Assembly: GCA_021848345.1 (NCBI GenBank)
Contig: JAJZUV010000003.1
Location: 62,001-126,000, forward strand
Reading direction: 5' to 3'
DNA length: 64,000 nt
DNA from: Pseudomonadota bacterium
Lineage (GTDB): Bacteria > Pseudomonadota > Gammaproteobacteria > Burkholderiales > Burkholderiaceae_C
The notes under the pieces are model-generated. The model had not been told where the DNA came from, made no database searches, and worked only from the letters and a program-made list of their open reading frames with translations. The translations under genes were made by a program, and so were the position numbers. Each line of letters starts with the position of its first letter. Position 1 is the stretch's first letter. Of the stretch, positions 9,701 to 18,010 are shown in pieces.

Positions 9701-10398
9701 ACGCGCCGCCAGGCCGCGCCCAGCTCGCCGGCGTGCGGCAGCTCGGATGCCGTGCCGCCGGCCGCGCGTCGTCCCACGCGCGCGCCCACCGCGGCCTCGA
9801 AGGCCGCATAGTCGGGCCACAGGCGCGACAGTCCCGCCAGTTCCTCGTCGCGCAACGGGTAGATCTCGCGACGCCATACATCGCGCAGCGCGCGCTGGCG
9901 CAGCTCGGTGTCGTCGGGCAGCAGTTCCTCGTCGAACAGGCTGCCGCTGTCGAAGGCATGCTCGCGCAACATGCGCTGGCACCAGGCGTCGATGGTGAAC
10001 ACCGCGGCGTCGTCCATCGAGTCGGCGGCCAGGGCCAGGCGCCACGCCGCGGTCTCGCGCGCCGCGGCGTCGCCGGCGTCGGCCAGCAGCTGGCGCAGCA
10101 GCGCGTCGTCCGCGGCGGGCTCGGCCTCGGCGCGGAAGCAGGCCGCGGCTTCGGCCAGGCGCGCGCGGATGCGTTCGCGCAACTCCTGCGTGGCCGCGCG
10201 GGTGAAGGTCATGACCAGGATGCGCGCGGGCGCCAGCGGCTCGCGCCACGCGCTGCCCGCCTCGCCATGCCCCAGCACCAGGCGCAGGTACAGCGCGGCG
10301 ATGGTCCAGGTCTTGCCGGTGCCGGCACTGGCCTCGATCAGGCGGCTGCCCCACAGCGGCAGGCGCAGCGGGTCGAGGGGATGAACGGCTTCGGGCAT
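6790..10398 (-). CDS. recB: exodeoxyribonuclease V subunit beta (RecB)
   Basis: 1202 residues, close to the family length. The N-terminal UvrD-type helicase opens with LIEASAGTGKTWTIAALYLR (Walker A near residue 22) and continues with MTFTRAATQELRERI, VALLDEFQDTSALQYRLFDS (Walker B), LIGDPKQSIYGFRGADI and VRVVTIHKSKGLEYPVVLLP. The C-terminal nuclease domain has the RVHGLVMGFADLVF stretch and the DYKSN motif near residue 1098, which supplies the Asp and Lys of the metal-dependent active site. So both 3'-5' helicase and nuclease activities should be intact. The start lies just downstream of the recC stop (10405); the end overlaps recD by 4 nt. Confidence 0.96.
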   Translation of the reverse strand: MPEAVHPLDPLRLPLWGSRLIEASAGTGKTWTIAALYLRLVLGHGEAGSAWREPLAPARILVMTFTRAATQELRERIRARLAEAAACFRAEAEPAADDALLRQLLADAGDAAARETAAWRLALAADSMDDAAVFTIDAWCQRMLREHAFDSGSLFDEELLPDDTELRQRALRDVWRREIYPLRDEELAGLSRLWPDYAAFEAAVGARVGRRAAGGTASELPHAGELGAAWRRVDQRRRQALHGLREAWRGRLGSMRAWIEQQCAQDSPFRANMVSVQRLAPWFDALDQWARADDGEAVELDAKAWQRLVAQGLREALKNGRELEIPRGFEDLAALRGQLQALPCADTELAERACASVERRLLELKRQARSFGFVDLQQRLARALEGASGARLRERIREEYPVALLDEFQDTSALQYRLFDSLYRVGENDPGAALLLIGDPKQSIYGFRGADIDSYIRARRATAGRHYALDTNYRSTQALVQAVNRLFEQAERRDGGAFDYRNADDDPLPFVPVQARGRAQTLVTSAGEAPALWVEYDTELRTSTEALEDYARACAEHVVALLDDPRCGLRDATGLARLRPRDIAVLVRTGEQARRVRAELGRRRVASVYLSERESVFASAEAADLLRWLRAVAEPRDARLARAGFANASFALELAELEALARDDEVFETHAQLLLDLHRLWREQGVLPMLRATLHRLGLARRWLARDGGERRLTNVLHLAELLQQASAGVDGEQALVRWLEQAVAGRAGAADEQELRLESEADLVRVVTIHKSKGLEYPVVLLPFATHFRSADDDEDEDAPAADGDAESRRLREDLRLLYVALTRARHAVWMGAPPLRHGRRSACLLAGSALGRLLGASPERGAEQLEILLRDAWGELPQVRLRARRAVDAPTLLGASVESTALREPEVYSADFERDWHIASFSALARNLAPLRTAFGARQHESDDTPSDARIVAAHVGAARHAFPRGARAGSFLHEQLAWLAEQGFAEDGATRGAFVQRCARQGWEAEADSAWDWLCQVQRTPLPPLQACLRDLRACLAEMEFWFPVDAASAQALDRLCAQAWLGTRERARLDEQRVHGLVMGFADLVFEHEGRYWVLDYKSNALGERDADYHAEALAGAMAAHRYDVQAMLYLLALHRLLRQRLGAAYDPARQLGGALCLFLRGIEGPERGCFTMPADVAWLERLDRLLSGGGAAPEEGP

Positions 10399-10404
10399 GG
10401 GGCG

Positions 10405-13400
10405 TCAACGGCGCGCGCCGTGCTCCAGTTCGACGGGGTCGAGCACGCGCACGCTGGCCTGCGTCCAGTCCAGGACGGGCTGGAACAGCCGCTGCGCGAG
10501 ATCCTCGAAACGCCCGTCGGCGCACAGCGCGTCGAAATCGGGATAGAGCCGCGCCAGGCTCGGATCCTCGGCCTCGCCGCGCGCATGGCGCGACCCCTGG
10601 TAGACCGTGCGGGCGGCACCGCCCCGCAGATGCTCGATGGCGGTGCGCGCGGCGCAGGGCAAGGGCTCCATCCGCGCCTGGCGCCAGCTGCGCAGCAACT
10701 GCGCCAATTGCGCGCGGGCCGCGTCGCGCTCCACGGCCCGCCAATGCAACGCCACGTCGGGACCCAGCAGGTAGCCCTCGCAGTCCAGCCCGGCCGCCGA
10801 GGCGCCGAGCATGCGCAGCCAGGTGGGAAGCAGCCGCTCCACGCGCAGCTGACGGCCCTGCAGCAGGCGCGAGGCCCCCAGATCCAGGCGCAGCGCCGCG
10901 GCGCCGCCGTCGCTTTGGCGCAGACCGTCGATCCAGTCGTCCAGCGCCGGCGGAAGCTCGGCGCCGCCGGCCACGTCCCTGCCGTCGAGGTCCAGGCGCA
11001 ACGCGAGCCGGGGAAGCTCGCGCGCATGCCGCGCCGCCAGCGCGCCCCAGCAGCGCAGCGGCGGCGCCAGATCGCGCTCGAGCTGCTCGGCGACGCGCTC
11101 GCCGGGGCCGCCCAGGGGCAGGCGTCCGGCGGCGGCGGCGCGCAGCAGGCGCGCGCGCAACAACGTATTCGCGTCCTCGTGCAGCAGTTGCCGGGGATCG
11201 CGCAGCAGTTCCTGCAGCAGGCGGCTGCGCTGCAGGCCGTCGAGTTCGAACACTTCGTCGTCGTCCGGCAGTTCATCTCCCTCGTCGAACACCACGCCCA
11301 GCGCGCTGCGCAGGTACAGGCGCGCCGGATTGCGCAACAGGCCGGCCAGATCCGACAGCGTCGCCGACGGCGGCGCGCCGTCGGACGCGGGCGTCGCGGC
11401 GCCGGACATGCGCGCCGCGGCCTCGGCCCGCGGGGCATGCAATGCGAACCATTCGCGCGCGTAGCTGCGCGGGCCCCCGGGCTCGAAGTAGCGTCGGCCG
11501 AAAGGCTGCAGCGCATGCTCGGTGGTGCGCTGGCGCAGCAGCGCCAGCCCCGGCGTCTCGCCGGGCCCGGGATGCGCGGCGCCGAAACCGGCGGCGAGGT
11601 AATCGCGCAACTGCGACACCAGCACCGAAGGCGCCAGCTCGGTGTTGTCGCGCGCGCTGCGCCCGCACCAGCTGACGTAGAACACGCGGCGCGCCGAAAG
11701 CAGCGCCTCCAGCATCAGGTAACGGTCGTCGTCGCGCCGCGAGCGGTCGCCCGGGCGGTACTGCCCCGCGAGTGCCATGAGGTCGAAATCGCTGCGCTGC
11801 GCGGTGCGCGGATAGGCGTCCTCGTTCATGCCCAGCAGGCACACCACCTGGAAGGGAATGGCGCGCAGCGGAAGCAGGCTGCAGAAGGTCACGCCGCCGG
11901 CCAGGAAGCGCCCGGCGACGCTGGTGTCGTCGATGCGCGCCAGCCAGGCCTGCGCGAACACCTCCAGCGGCAGGGTCTGCTCGAAACCGGCGCATTCGCA
12001 GTCCTGCAGCCATTGGGCCAGGCCGTCATGCATCGCCGCCAGCGCCTGGCGTTCCGATTCGTCGCTCGCCAGCACCAGCGCCTCCAGCAGGTCGCGCGCG
12101 GCCTGGGCCCAGCGGCCCGGGGTGGCACTCTCGCGCGAGCGGTTCCACCAGTCCTGCAGTACCTCGAGCAGGGCGTGCAGCGAGCCGGCCAGCGCGGCGT
12201 CGAGTCCGCCCAGCTCGCCCATGGGTTCGGTGCCCAGCCAGGCCGGCGCGTCGCCGTTGGCGTAGCCCAGCAGCATGCGGCGCAGCGCGTGCGCCCAGCT
12301 GCCCTGTTCGCCGCAGGCCTGCAGCCCGAGACTTTCTCGCTGGCGCGCGTGCAGGCCCCAGCGCGCTCCCGACTCGGCCATCCAGCGCAGCAGCAGCGCG
12401 CGGCCGTCCGGATCGATGCCGAAACGCGCGGCGATCCCCGGTACCTCCAGCAGATCGCAGACCTCGCTGAAGGCCACGCGATGCCGCGCGATGCCCAGCA
12501 CCCAGTCCAGCGCCAGCAGCAAGGAGCTCCCGCTGCGGCGTCGCAGGTCGGCGATGTCGAAGGGAATGCGCCGCGCGTCGTCCTCGGCATACTGCCCGAA
12601 CACCGCCCGCACCGCGGGGGCGAAGACCTCGATGTCCGGCACCATCACGACCACGTCGCGCGGGCGCAGCGCCTCGGGCGTGCCGGCCTCGCGGGCCAGC
12701 AGTTCGAGCAGCCGGTCGTGCAAGGCCTCGACCTCGCGCAGCGCGCCGTGCGCGACGTGGAACTGGATCGAGTCGTCCTTGTCCGGGATCGGCGGCGCGG
12801 CATGCTCGGCCAGCGGCAGCAGGTCGCGGATCGCGGCCTGCACGTGTTCGAGCAGGCTGCGCGGCTCGGACTCGTCGAACACGTCGGTGCGTGGCAGCTC
12901 GCCCTGCGGCTCGGCGGTGCCCTGGGTCGGATCGTGGGTTTCCAGCTGGCGCATGAAGTCGCGCCCCTGGCGCCCCCAGGCCGCCAGCAGCGGGTGCGCA
13001 TGCGCATGCATGGCCTGCAGCGGCACGGCGTCCAGCTCGCGCCCGTCGCGCAGCGGCTGACGCCGGCGCGGCGCGCGCAGCAGTTCGCGCCCCTCGATGA
13101 TGTCGGCCCAGTGGAACCGGCAGGGGTTGGGCACCGCGACCAGCACCTGCGCGTGGCGCGACAGCGCCACCAGCAGTTCCAGCACCGCCGGCGCCAGGGT
13201 CGCGGCGCCGAACAGGCTCACCCGCTCGGGCAGTTCCAGGCTGCCGGGCGTTGCCTCGCGCAGCCGATCGAGCACCCTTTGCTGCACCTGCGGGCGCACC
13301 AGCAGGCGCGCCTGGGCTCCCAGGCCCTCGAGCAACTCGCGCCACAACAGGGCCTGCCAGCGCTGCCCGGCGGGCAGTTCCAGGCGCCGACCCAGCGCAT

Positions 13401-13863
13401 CGAACAGCACGTCGTCCCCGCGCGACCAGGCCTCGAGCCAGTCGGCCCGGTACACCTGGTACTGGTCGTACAGATCGGCCAGGCGCTGCGCCAGTTGCAG
13501 CATGCGCAGCGGATCGCCATCGGCGAGAAAGGCCTCGATGGCCTCGAATCCCGCGCTCCCCGCCACGCCCGGCAACACCCGCAGCACCCGCCATACCAGC
13601 GCCTGGCGGTCCAGCGGCGAACGCGCGCCCAGCTCCGCCGCGCCCAGCACGTCGCGACAGGTCTGCCACACGAAACGCGACGGCAGCTCCACGCGCGTGG
13701 CCGCGCTGATGCCCAGCGCCTGGGCCTGCGCGGCCTTGAACCACTCGCCGGCGCCGTTGCTCTGCACCAGCACCAGTTCGCTGCGCAGGGGGGCCATGGG
13801 CCAGCGGCGCTGACACTCCAGCAGCAGTTGGTGCAGGGTTTCCAGACGGTTGCCGTGCAGCAC
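10405..13863 (-). CDS. recC: exodeoxyribonuclease V subunit gamma (RecC)
   Basis: About 1152 residues from the GTG at 13863; the family signature HGNRLETLHQLLL begins two residues later, so upstream in-frame codons (a TTG about 75 nt further) are less likely. RecC is a degenerate helicase/nuclease-fold subunit that recognises Chi and splits the duplex. Seen here are VELPSRFVWQTCRDVL, RVSLFGAATLAPAVLELL, VVVMVPDIEVFAPAVRAVFG and FCSLLPLRAIPFQVVCLLGM, all family blocks, plus RVFYVSWCGRSARDNTELAP. No Walker A is expected and none is seen. First gene of the recC-recB-recD operon, so the promoter must lie in 13864-14131. Confidence 0.94.
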   Translation of the reverse strand: MLHGNRLETLHQLLLECQRRWPMAPLRSELVLVQSNGAGEWFKAAQAQALGISAATRVELPSRFVWQTCRDVLGAAELGARSPLDRQALVWRVLRVLPGVAGSAGFEAIEAFLADGDPLRMLQLAQRLADLYDQYQVYRADWLEAWSRGDDVLFDALGRRLELPAGQRWQALLWRELLEGLGAQARLLVRPQVQQRVLDRLREATPGSLELPERVSLFGAATLAPAVLELLVALSRHAQVLVAVPNPCRFHWADIIEGRELLRAPRRRQPLRDGRELDAVPLQAMHAHAHPLLAAWGRQGRDFMRQLETHDPTQGTAEPQGELPRTDVFDESEPRSLLEHVQAAIRDLLPLAEHAAPPIPDKDDSIQFHVAHGALREVEALHDRLLELLAREAGTPEALRPRDVVVMVPDIEVFAPAVRAVFGQYAEDDARRIPFDIADLRRRSGSSLLLALDWVLGIARHRVAFSEVCDLLEVPGIAARFGIDPDGRALLLRWMAESGARWGLHARQRESLGLQACGEQGSWAHALRRMLLGYANGDAPAWLGTEPMGELGGLDAALAGSLHALLEVLQDWWNRSRESATPGRWAQAARDLLEALVLASDESERQALAAMHDGLAQWLQDCECAGFEQTLPLEVFAQAWLARIDDTSVAGRFLAGGVTFCSLLPLRAIPFQVVCLLGMNEDAYPRTAQRSDFDLMALAGQYRPGDRSRRDDDRYLMLEALLSARRVFYVSWCGRSARDNTELAPSVLVSQLRDYLAAGFGAAHPGPGETPGLALLRQRTTEHALQPFGRRYFEPGGPRSYAREWFALHAPRAEAAARMSGAATPASDGAPPSATLSDLAGLLRNPARLYLRSALGVVFDEGDELPDDDEVFELDGLQRSRLLQELLRDPRQLLHEDANTLLRARLLRAAAAGRLPLGGPGERVAEQLERDLAPPLRCWGALAARHARELPRLALRLDLDGRDVAGGAELPPALDDWIDGLRQSDGGAAALRLDLGASRLLQGRQLRVERLLPTWLRMLGASAAGLDCEGYLLGPDVALHWRAVERDAARAQLAQLLRSWRQARMEPLPCAARTAIEHLRGGAARTVYQGSRHARGEAEDPSLARLYPDFDALCADGRFEDLAQRLFQPVLDWTQASVRVLDPVELEHGARR

Positions 13864-14131
13864 TAGCAGACCACGCGGAGGCGGGCCGGGACGGACTTCG
13901 GACGGCTGGATCGGCTTGGCGGGCAAGGCGGAAAGACCAGGTGTGCGAGAGGGGGCGGGCGAAGCCCTGGCAGTGTAGGCGCAGGCGAAAGCGCAAGGCC
14001 CCGGAGACCTGGTCAATCGAAAAATTCGGTCGATGCTACACAAACCATTCGTTGGATTCCGGAACGAAATATTCCTAAATTCACATGCACCGCCGCATCC
14101 ACCGCGGCCAGGCAATCCCGGAATCCCGGCC
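13864..14131. promoter_or_regulatory. divergent control region recC / soeA-like
   Basis: A 268-bp gap between leftward recC and the rightward molybdoenzyme operon. Its middle (about 14012-14085) is clearly AT-richer than the flanks. It holds a 6-bp dyad TTCGTT-N9-AACGAA (14048-14068) with the palindrome TTCCGGAA (14057-14064) inside it. The nested symmetry looks like an operator for the rightward operon; the regulator is unknown. No obvious ribosome site stands out ahead of ATG 14132. Confidence 0.4.
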
Positions 14132-17100
14132 ATGATCGACAAACTCTGGAACCGCGTGTTCTCCGTCGGGCAAGCCCTGCACGACCCGCAGGCGCAGCCG
14201 CCGGGCGACACGCAGGTGCGCTCCACCACCTGCTACATGTGCGCCTGCCGCTGCGGCATCCACGTGCACGTGCGCGACGGCGAGGTGCGTTTCATCGAAG
14301 GCAACCCCAAGCATCCGCTGAACAAGGGGGTGATCTGCGCCAAGGGCTCCGCCGGGATCATGAAACAGGTGTCGCCGGCGCGCCTGAGCCGCCCGCTGCG
14401 CCGCAAGCCGGGCAGCGAGCGCGGCGCCGGCGAGTTCGAGCCCATTTCCTGGGACGAGGCCTTCGCGATGCTGGAGCAGCGCCTGGGGCATCTGCGCGCC
14501 ACCGACCCGAAGCGCTTCGCGCTGTTCACGGGGCGCGACCAGATGCAGGCGCTGACCGGCCTGTTCGCGCGCGAGTTCGGCACCCCGAACTACGCGGCGC
14601 ACGGCGGCTTCTGCTCGGTGAACATGGCCGCCGGCATGATCTACACCGTGGGCGGAAGTTTCTGGGAATTCGGCGGCCCGGACCTGGAGCGCGCGAAGCT
14701 GTTCGTGATGATCGGCACGGCCGAGGATCACCACAGCAATCCGCTGAAGACCGCGATCTCCGAATTCAAGCGCCGCGGCGGGCGCTTCATCTCCATCAAC
14801 CCGGTGCGCACCGGCTACTCGGCGGTGGCCGACGAGTGGATTCCGATCCGCCCCGGCACCGACGGCGCCTTGTTCATGGCCCTGCTGCACCTGCTGCTGC
14901 GCCGCGAACGCTTCGACCGCGACTTCGCCGTGCGCTACACCAACGCCGCGCAACTCGTGCGGGTGCAGCCCGGCCACCCGCAGGACGGCATGCTGGTGCG
15001 CAACGAACAGGCCGACGAGGGCGCGCCCGACGCGCCGCTGAACTTCTGGTGGTGGGACGAGGCCGCGCAGGCCCCGGTTCCGGCCTGGACCGAGGGCGCG
15101 CAGCCGACGCTGTGGGGACGCCACACCATGCCCGACGGCACGCCGGTGGCCACCGCGCTGCAACTGCTGCGCGAGCAGACCGAGGACTGCACCCCGCAAT
15201 GGGCCGCCGGCATCACCGGCATTCCCGCCGGGCGCATCGAGCGCCTGGCCGAGGAGATGGCCCATTGCGCGCTGGACGAGGCCTGGGACGAGCCGCAGCC
15301 CTGGACCGACTGGTGGGGCCGCGAGCACGCCAGCGTGCGCGCGCGCCCGCTGGCCTTCCACGCCATGCGCGGCCTGGCCGCGCATTCCAACGGCTTCCAG
15401 ACCATCCGCGGCCTGGCCGTGCTGATGAGCCTGCTGGGAACCATCGACGTGCCCGGGGGCTTTCGCCACAAACCGCCCTATCCGAAGGAGATTCCACCCA
15501 GCGTGCGCACCGTCAACAGCTGGGATCAGGTGCGCCCGGACACGCCGCTGCCGGCGGCGCCGCTGGGCTGGCCCACGCGCCCCGAGGAGCTGATGGTCGA
15601 CGAGCAGGGTCGGCCCATGCGCATCGACAAGGCCTTCTCGTGGGAGCATCCGCTGGCCGTGCACGGTCTGATGCACAACGTGATCACCAATGCGTGGCGC
15701 GGCGACCCGTACCCGATCGACACCCTGATGATCTTCATGTCCAACATGGCGTGGAACTCGTCGATGAACACCCAGCGGGTGCGACGCATGCTCACCGACC
15801 GCGACGAGTCCGGCGAGTACCGCATTCCCTTCCTGGTGGTGGCCGACGCCTTCCACAGCGAGATGACGGCCTTCGCCGACCTCGTGCTGCCCGACACCAC
15901 TTACCTGGAACGGCACGACGCGATGTCGATGCTCGACCGTCCGATCTCCGAATACGACGGTGCGATGGACTCGGTGCGGGTGCCGGTGGTGCCGCCCCTG
16001 GGCGAGTGCAAGCCCTTCCAGGAAGTGCTGATCGAACTCGCGTCGCGCCTGCGCTTTCCGTCCTTCACCCGCGCCGACGGCAGCCGCAAGTACGCCGGCT
16101 ACCCGGAGTTCATCGTCGGCTACGAGACGGCGCCCGGCTCGGGCATCGGATTTCTCACCGGCTGGCGCGGCGCCGACGGCAGCAAGTCGCTCAAGGGAGA
16201 GCCCAATGCGCGCCAGTGGGAGCGGTACGCGAACAACGACTGCGTGCACCTGACCCACCTGCCGCAGCAGATGCGCTACATGCGCGGGGTGAACCGCGAC
16301 TACCTGCGCTACGCCCGCGAACACGGCTGGCGCAAGCTGGACCTGCCGGCGGTGATCGCCATCTACAGCGACATCCTGCAGTCCTTCCGCCTGGCCGCCG
16401 CCGGCCAGGGCGAGGGACGCCAGCCGCCGAGCCATCTGCGCGACAGGGTGTTCGAGCATTTCGATCCGCTGCCGCGCTGGAGCGAACCGCTGGAGCACAA
16501 GCAGGTCGACCTGGAGGCCTTCCCGCTGGCCGCGGTGACCCAGCGCCCGATGGCCATGTACCACGCCTGGGACTCGCAGAATGCCTGGCTGCGCCAGATC
16601 CACGGCCACAACCGCCTGCACCTGCATCCGTCCACCGCGCGCGGGGCCGGCATCGAGGACGGCGCCTGGATGTGGGTGGAATCCCCCTGGGGCAAGGTAC
16701 GCTGCCTGGCCCAGTACTCGGAAGCCGTCGAGCCCGGCACGGTGTGGACCTGGAACGCCATCGGCAAGGCCGACGGCATGTGGGGCCTGGAGCCCGGCGC
16801 CGATGAATCGCGCCGCGGCTTCCTGCTCAACCACGTGATCACCGACGAGTTGCCGGCCGGCCACGGCCCGATCTCGAACAGCGACCCGGTGACCGGCCAG
16901 GCCGGCTGGTACGACCTGCGCGTGCGCATCCACCCGGCGCGCGCCGACGAAACCCACGCCGACGCCGACCCCGCGCGCTACGCCAGCGTGCAGGGCGAGG
17001 CGCTGCGCGCGGCGCGCGACGACCTGCAGCCGCTGGCCGCGCAGCGCACCTGGCCCGCGCACGAGGCGCCGCCGGCCGCGCCGGGCCAGCTGCGCGCGAG

Positions 17101-17203
17101 CGGCACGGCGCAGCGCATCCTGCAATACATGGCCGGCGCGGGCAAGCGCGCCGAGCCCGTCCGCCAGGAATCCGGCGAACTGCGTGAAAGGACCCAGCCA
17201 TGA
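14132..17203 (+). CDS. soeA: molybdopterin oxidoreductase, SoeA-like catalytic subunit
   Basis: About 1023 residues. The N-terminal [4Fe-4S] site is C34-x2-C37-x3-C41-x27-C69 (CYMCACRCG ... GVICAKGSAG), followed by bis-MGD binding domains and a C-terminal molydopterin dinucleotide-binding barrel (HNRLHLHPSTARGAGIEDGA). There is no twin-arginine signal, so the enzyme should stay on the cytoplasmic face. A large catalytic subunit without Tat signal plus a four-cluster ferredoxin and a DmsC-type anchor is the layout of SoeABC, the cytoplasmic membrane-bound sulfite dehydrogenase. A formate or polysulfide/thiosulfate-type enzyme is the main alternative; I cannot read substrate from residues. Overlaps soeB by ATGA. 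Confidence 0.72.
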   Translation: MIDKLWNRVFSVGQALHDPQAQPPGDTQVRSTTCYMCACRCGIHVHVRDGEVRFIEGNPKHPLNKGVICAKGSAGIMKQVSPARLSRPLRRKPGSERGAGEFEPISWDEAFAMLEQRLGHLRATDPKRFALFTGRDQMQALTGLFAREFGTPNYAAHGGFCSVNMAAGMIYTVGGSFWEFGGPDLERAKLFVMIGTAEDHHSNPLKTAISEFKRRGGRFISINPVRTGYSAVADEWIPIRPGTDGALFMALLHLLLRRERFDRDFAVRYTNAAQLVRVQPGHPQDGMLVRNEQADEGAPDAPLNFWWWDEAAQAPVPAWTEGAQPTLWGRHTMPDGTPVATALQLLREQTEDCTPQWAAGITGIPAGRIERLAEEMAHCALDEAWDEPQPWTDWWGREHASVRARPLAFHAMRGLAAHSNGFQTIRGLAVLMSLLGTIDVPGGFRHKPPYPKEIPPSVRTVNSWDQVRPDTPLPAAPLGWPTRPEELMVDEQGRPMRIDKAFSWEHPLAVHGLMHNVITNAWRGDPYPIDTLMIFMSNMAWNSSMNTQRVRRMLTDRDESGEYRIPFLVVADAFHSEMTAFADLVLPDTTYLERHDAMSMLDRPISEYDGAMDSVRVPVVPPLGECKPFQEVLIELASRLRFPSFTRADGSRKYAGYPEFIVGYETAPGSGIGFLTGWRGADGSKSLKGEPNARQWERYANNDCVHLTHLPQQMRYMRGVNRDYLRYAREHGWRKLDLPAVIAIYSDILQSFRLAAAGQGEGRQPPSHLRDRVFEHFDPLPRWSEPLEHKQVDLEAFPLAAVTQRPMAMYHAWDSQNAWLRQIHGHNRLHLHPSTARGAGIEDGAWMWVESPWGKVRCLAQYSEAVEPGTVWTWNAIGKADGMWGLEPGADESRRGFLLNHVITDELPAGHGPISNSDPVTGQAGWYDLRVRIHPARADETHADADPARYASVQGEALRAARDDLQPLAAQRTWPAHEAPPAAPGQLRASGTAQRILQYMAGAGKRAEPVRQESGELRERTQP

Positions 17204-17982
17204 CCCAGCTCGCGCTGGTCATCGACCTCGACGTCTGCGTGGGCTGCCACGCCTGCGTGACCTCGTGCAAGCAGTGGAACACCTCCGGCGCGGCCGGGCC
17301 GCTGAGCGACATCGACCCCTTCGGCCCCGACACCTCGGGCGTGTTCTTCAACCGCGTGCAGACCTTCGAGGTCGGAGCCTTCCCGACCACCGAGGTCGTG
17401 CACTTCCCGAAGAGCTGCCTGCACTGCAAGGACGCGCCCTGCGTGCCGGTGTGCCCCACCGGCGCGTCCTACAAGCGCGCCGAGGACGGCATCGTGCTGG
17501 TGGACGCCGACAAGTGCATCGGCTGCAAGTACTGCTCCTGGGCCTGCCCCTACGGCGCGCGGGAGTTCGACGAACCCCGCGGCGTAATGACCAAGTGCAC
17601 CCTGTGCGTGGACCGGGTGCACGACACCTCGATCCCGGAAAGCCGCCGCAAGCCCGCCTGCGTCAACGCCTGTCCGACCAACGCCCGGCTGTTCGGCGAC
17701 GTGGACGACCCCGACTCGGAAGTCTCGCGCGCCATCGCCGAGCGCGGCGGCTTCGCGCCGATGCCCGAACTGGGCACGCGCCCGGCCAACCACTACCTGC
17801 CGCGCCGCGGCATGCGCGAGGCTACCCCCGAGGCGCAGACCGCGCAGCAGCCGGCCGTCGCTCCGCGCGGCAACGGCGTACTCGACTGGCTGGGCGCGCT
17901 GATCGGCCTGGCCGGCGACGCCGCGCAACCCTCCGCCGCTCCCACCCATGCCATCCGCGACGCCGCGTCGGCGCGCGGCTGA
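17200..17982 (+). CDS. soeB: 4Fe-4S ferredoxin-type electron transfer subunit, SoeB-like
   Basis: 260 residues. Four cysteine groups for four [4Fe-4S] clusters are clear: CVGCHACVTSCKQWN near the start, CLHCKDAPCVPVCPTGAS, CIGCKYCSWACPYG, and CTLC paired with CVNACPTNA. This is the DmsB/PsrB/SoeB fold that carries electrons between the molybdenum subunit and the membrane anchor. The extra C-terminal tail of about 70 residues (Ala/Pro-rich, then LDWLGALIGLAGDAA) has no cysteines and is probably peripheral. The start overlaps the catalytic gene (ATGA), and the anchor gene follows 28 bp later, so the three are one operon. Confidence 0.85.
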   Translation: MTQLALVIDLDVCVGCHACVTSCKQWNTSGAAGPLSDIDPFGPDTSGVFFNRVQTFEVGAFPTTEVVHFPKSCLHCKDAPCVPVCPTGASYKRAEDGIVLVDADKCIGCKYCSWACPYGAREFDEPRGVMTKCTLCVDRVHDTSIPESRRKPACVNACPTNARLFGDVDDPDSEVSRAIAERGGFAPMPELGTRPANHYLPRRGMREATPEAQTAQQPAVAPRGNGVLDWLGALIGLAGDAAQPSAAPTHAIRDAASARG

Positions 17983-18010
17983 ACCCACGACTCCTCGACG
18001 AGCAACTTCC

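Noticed and set aside
9001-13866. A 1,621-codon open frame antisense to recB and recC
   Set aside because: High GC leaves stop codons rare on the opposite strand. The translation is His/Gln/Arg/Ala-rich without motifs, while recB and recC carry full helicase and nuclease motifs.
14081-17125. A 1,014-codon frame antisense to the SoeA-like gene
   Set aside because: Same GC shadow effect; the sense strand has an intact Fe-S motif and Moco domains.
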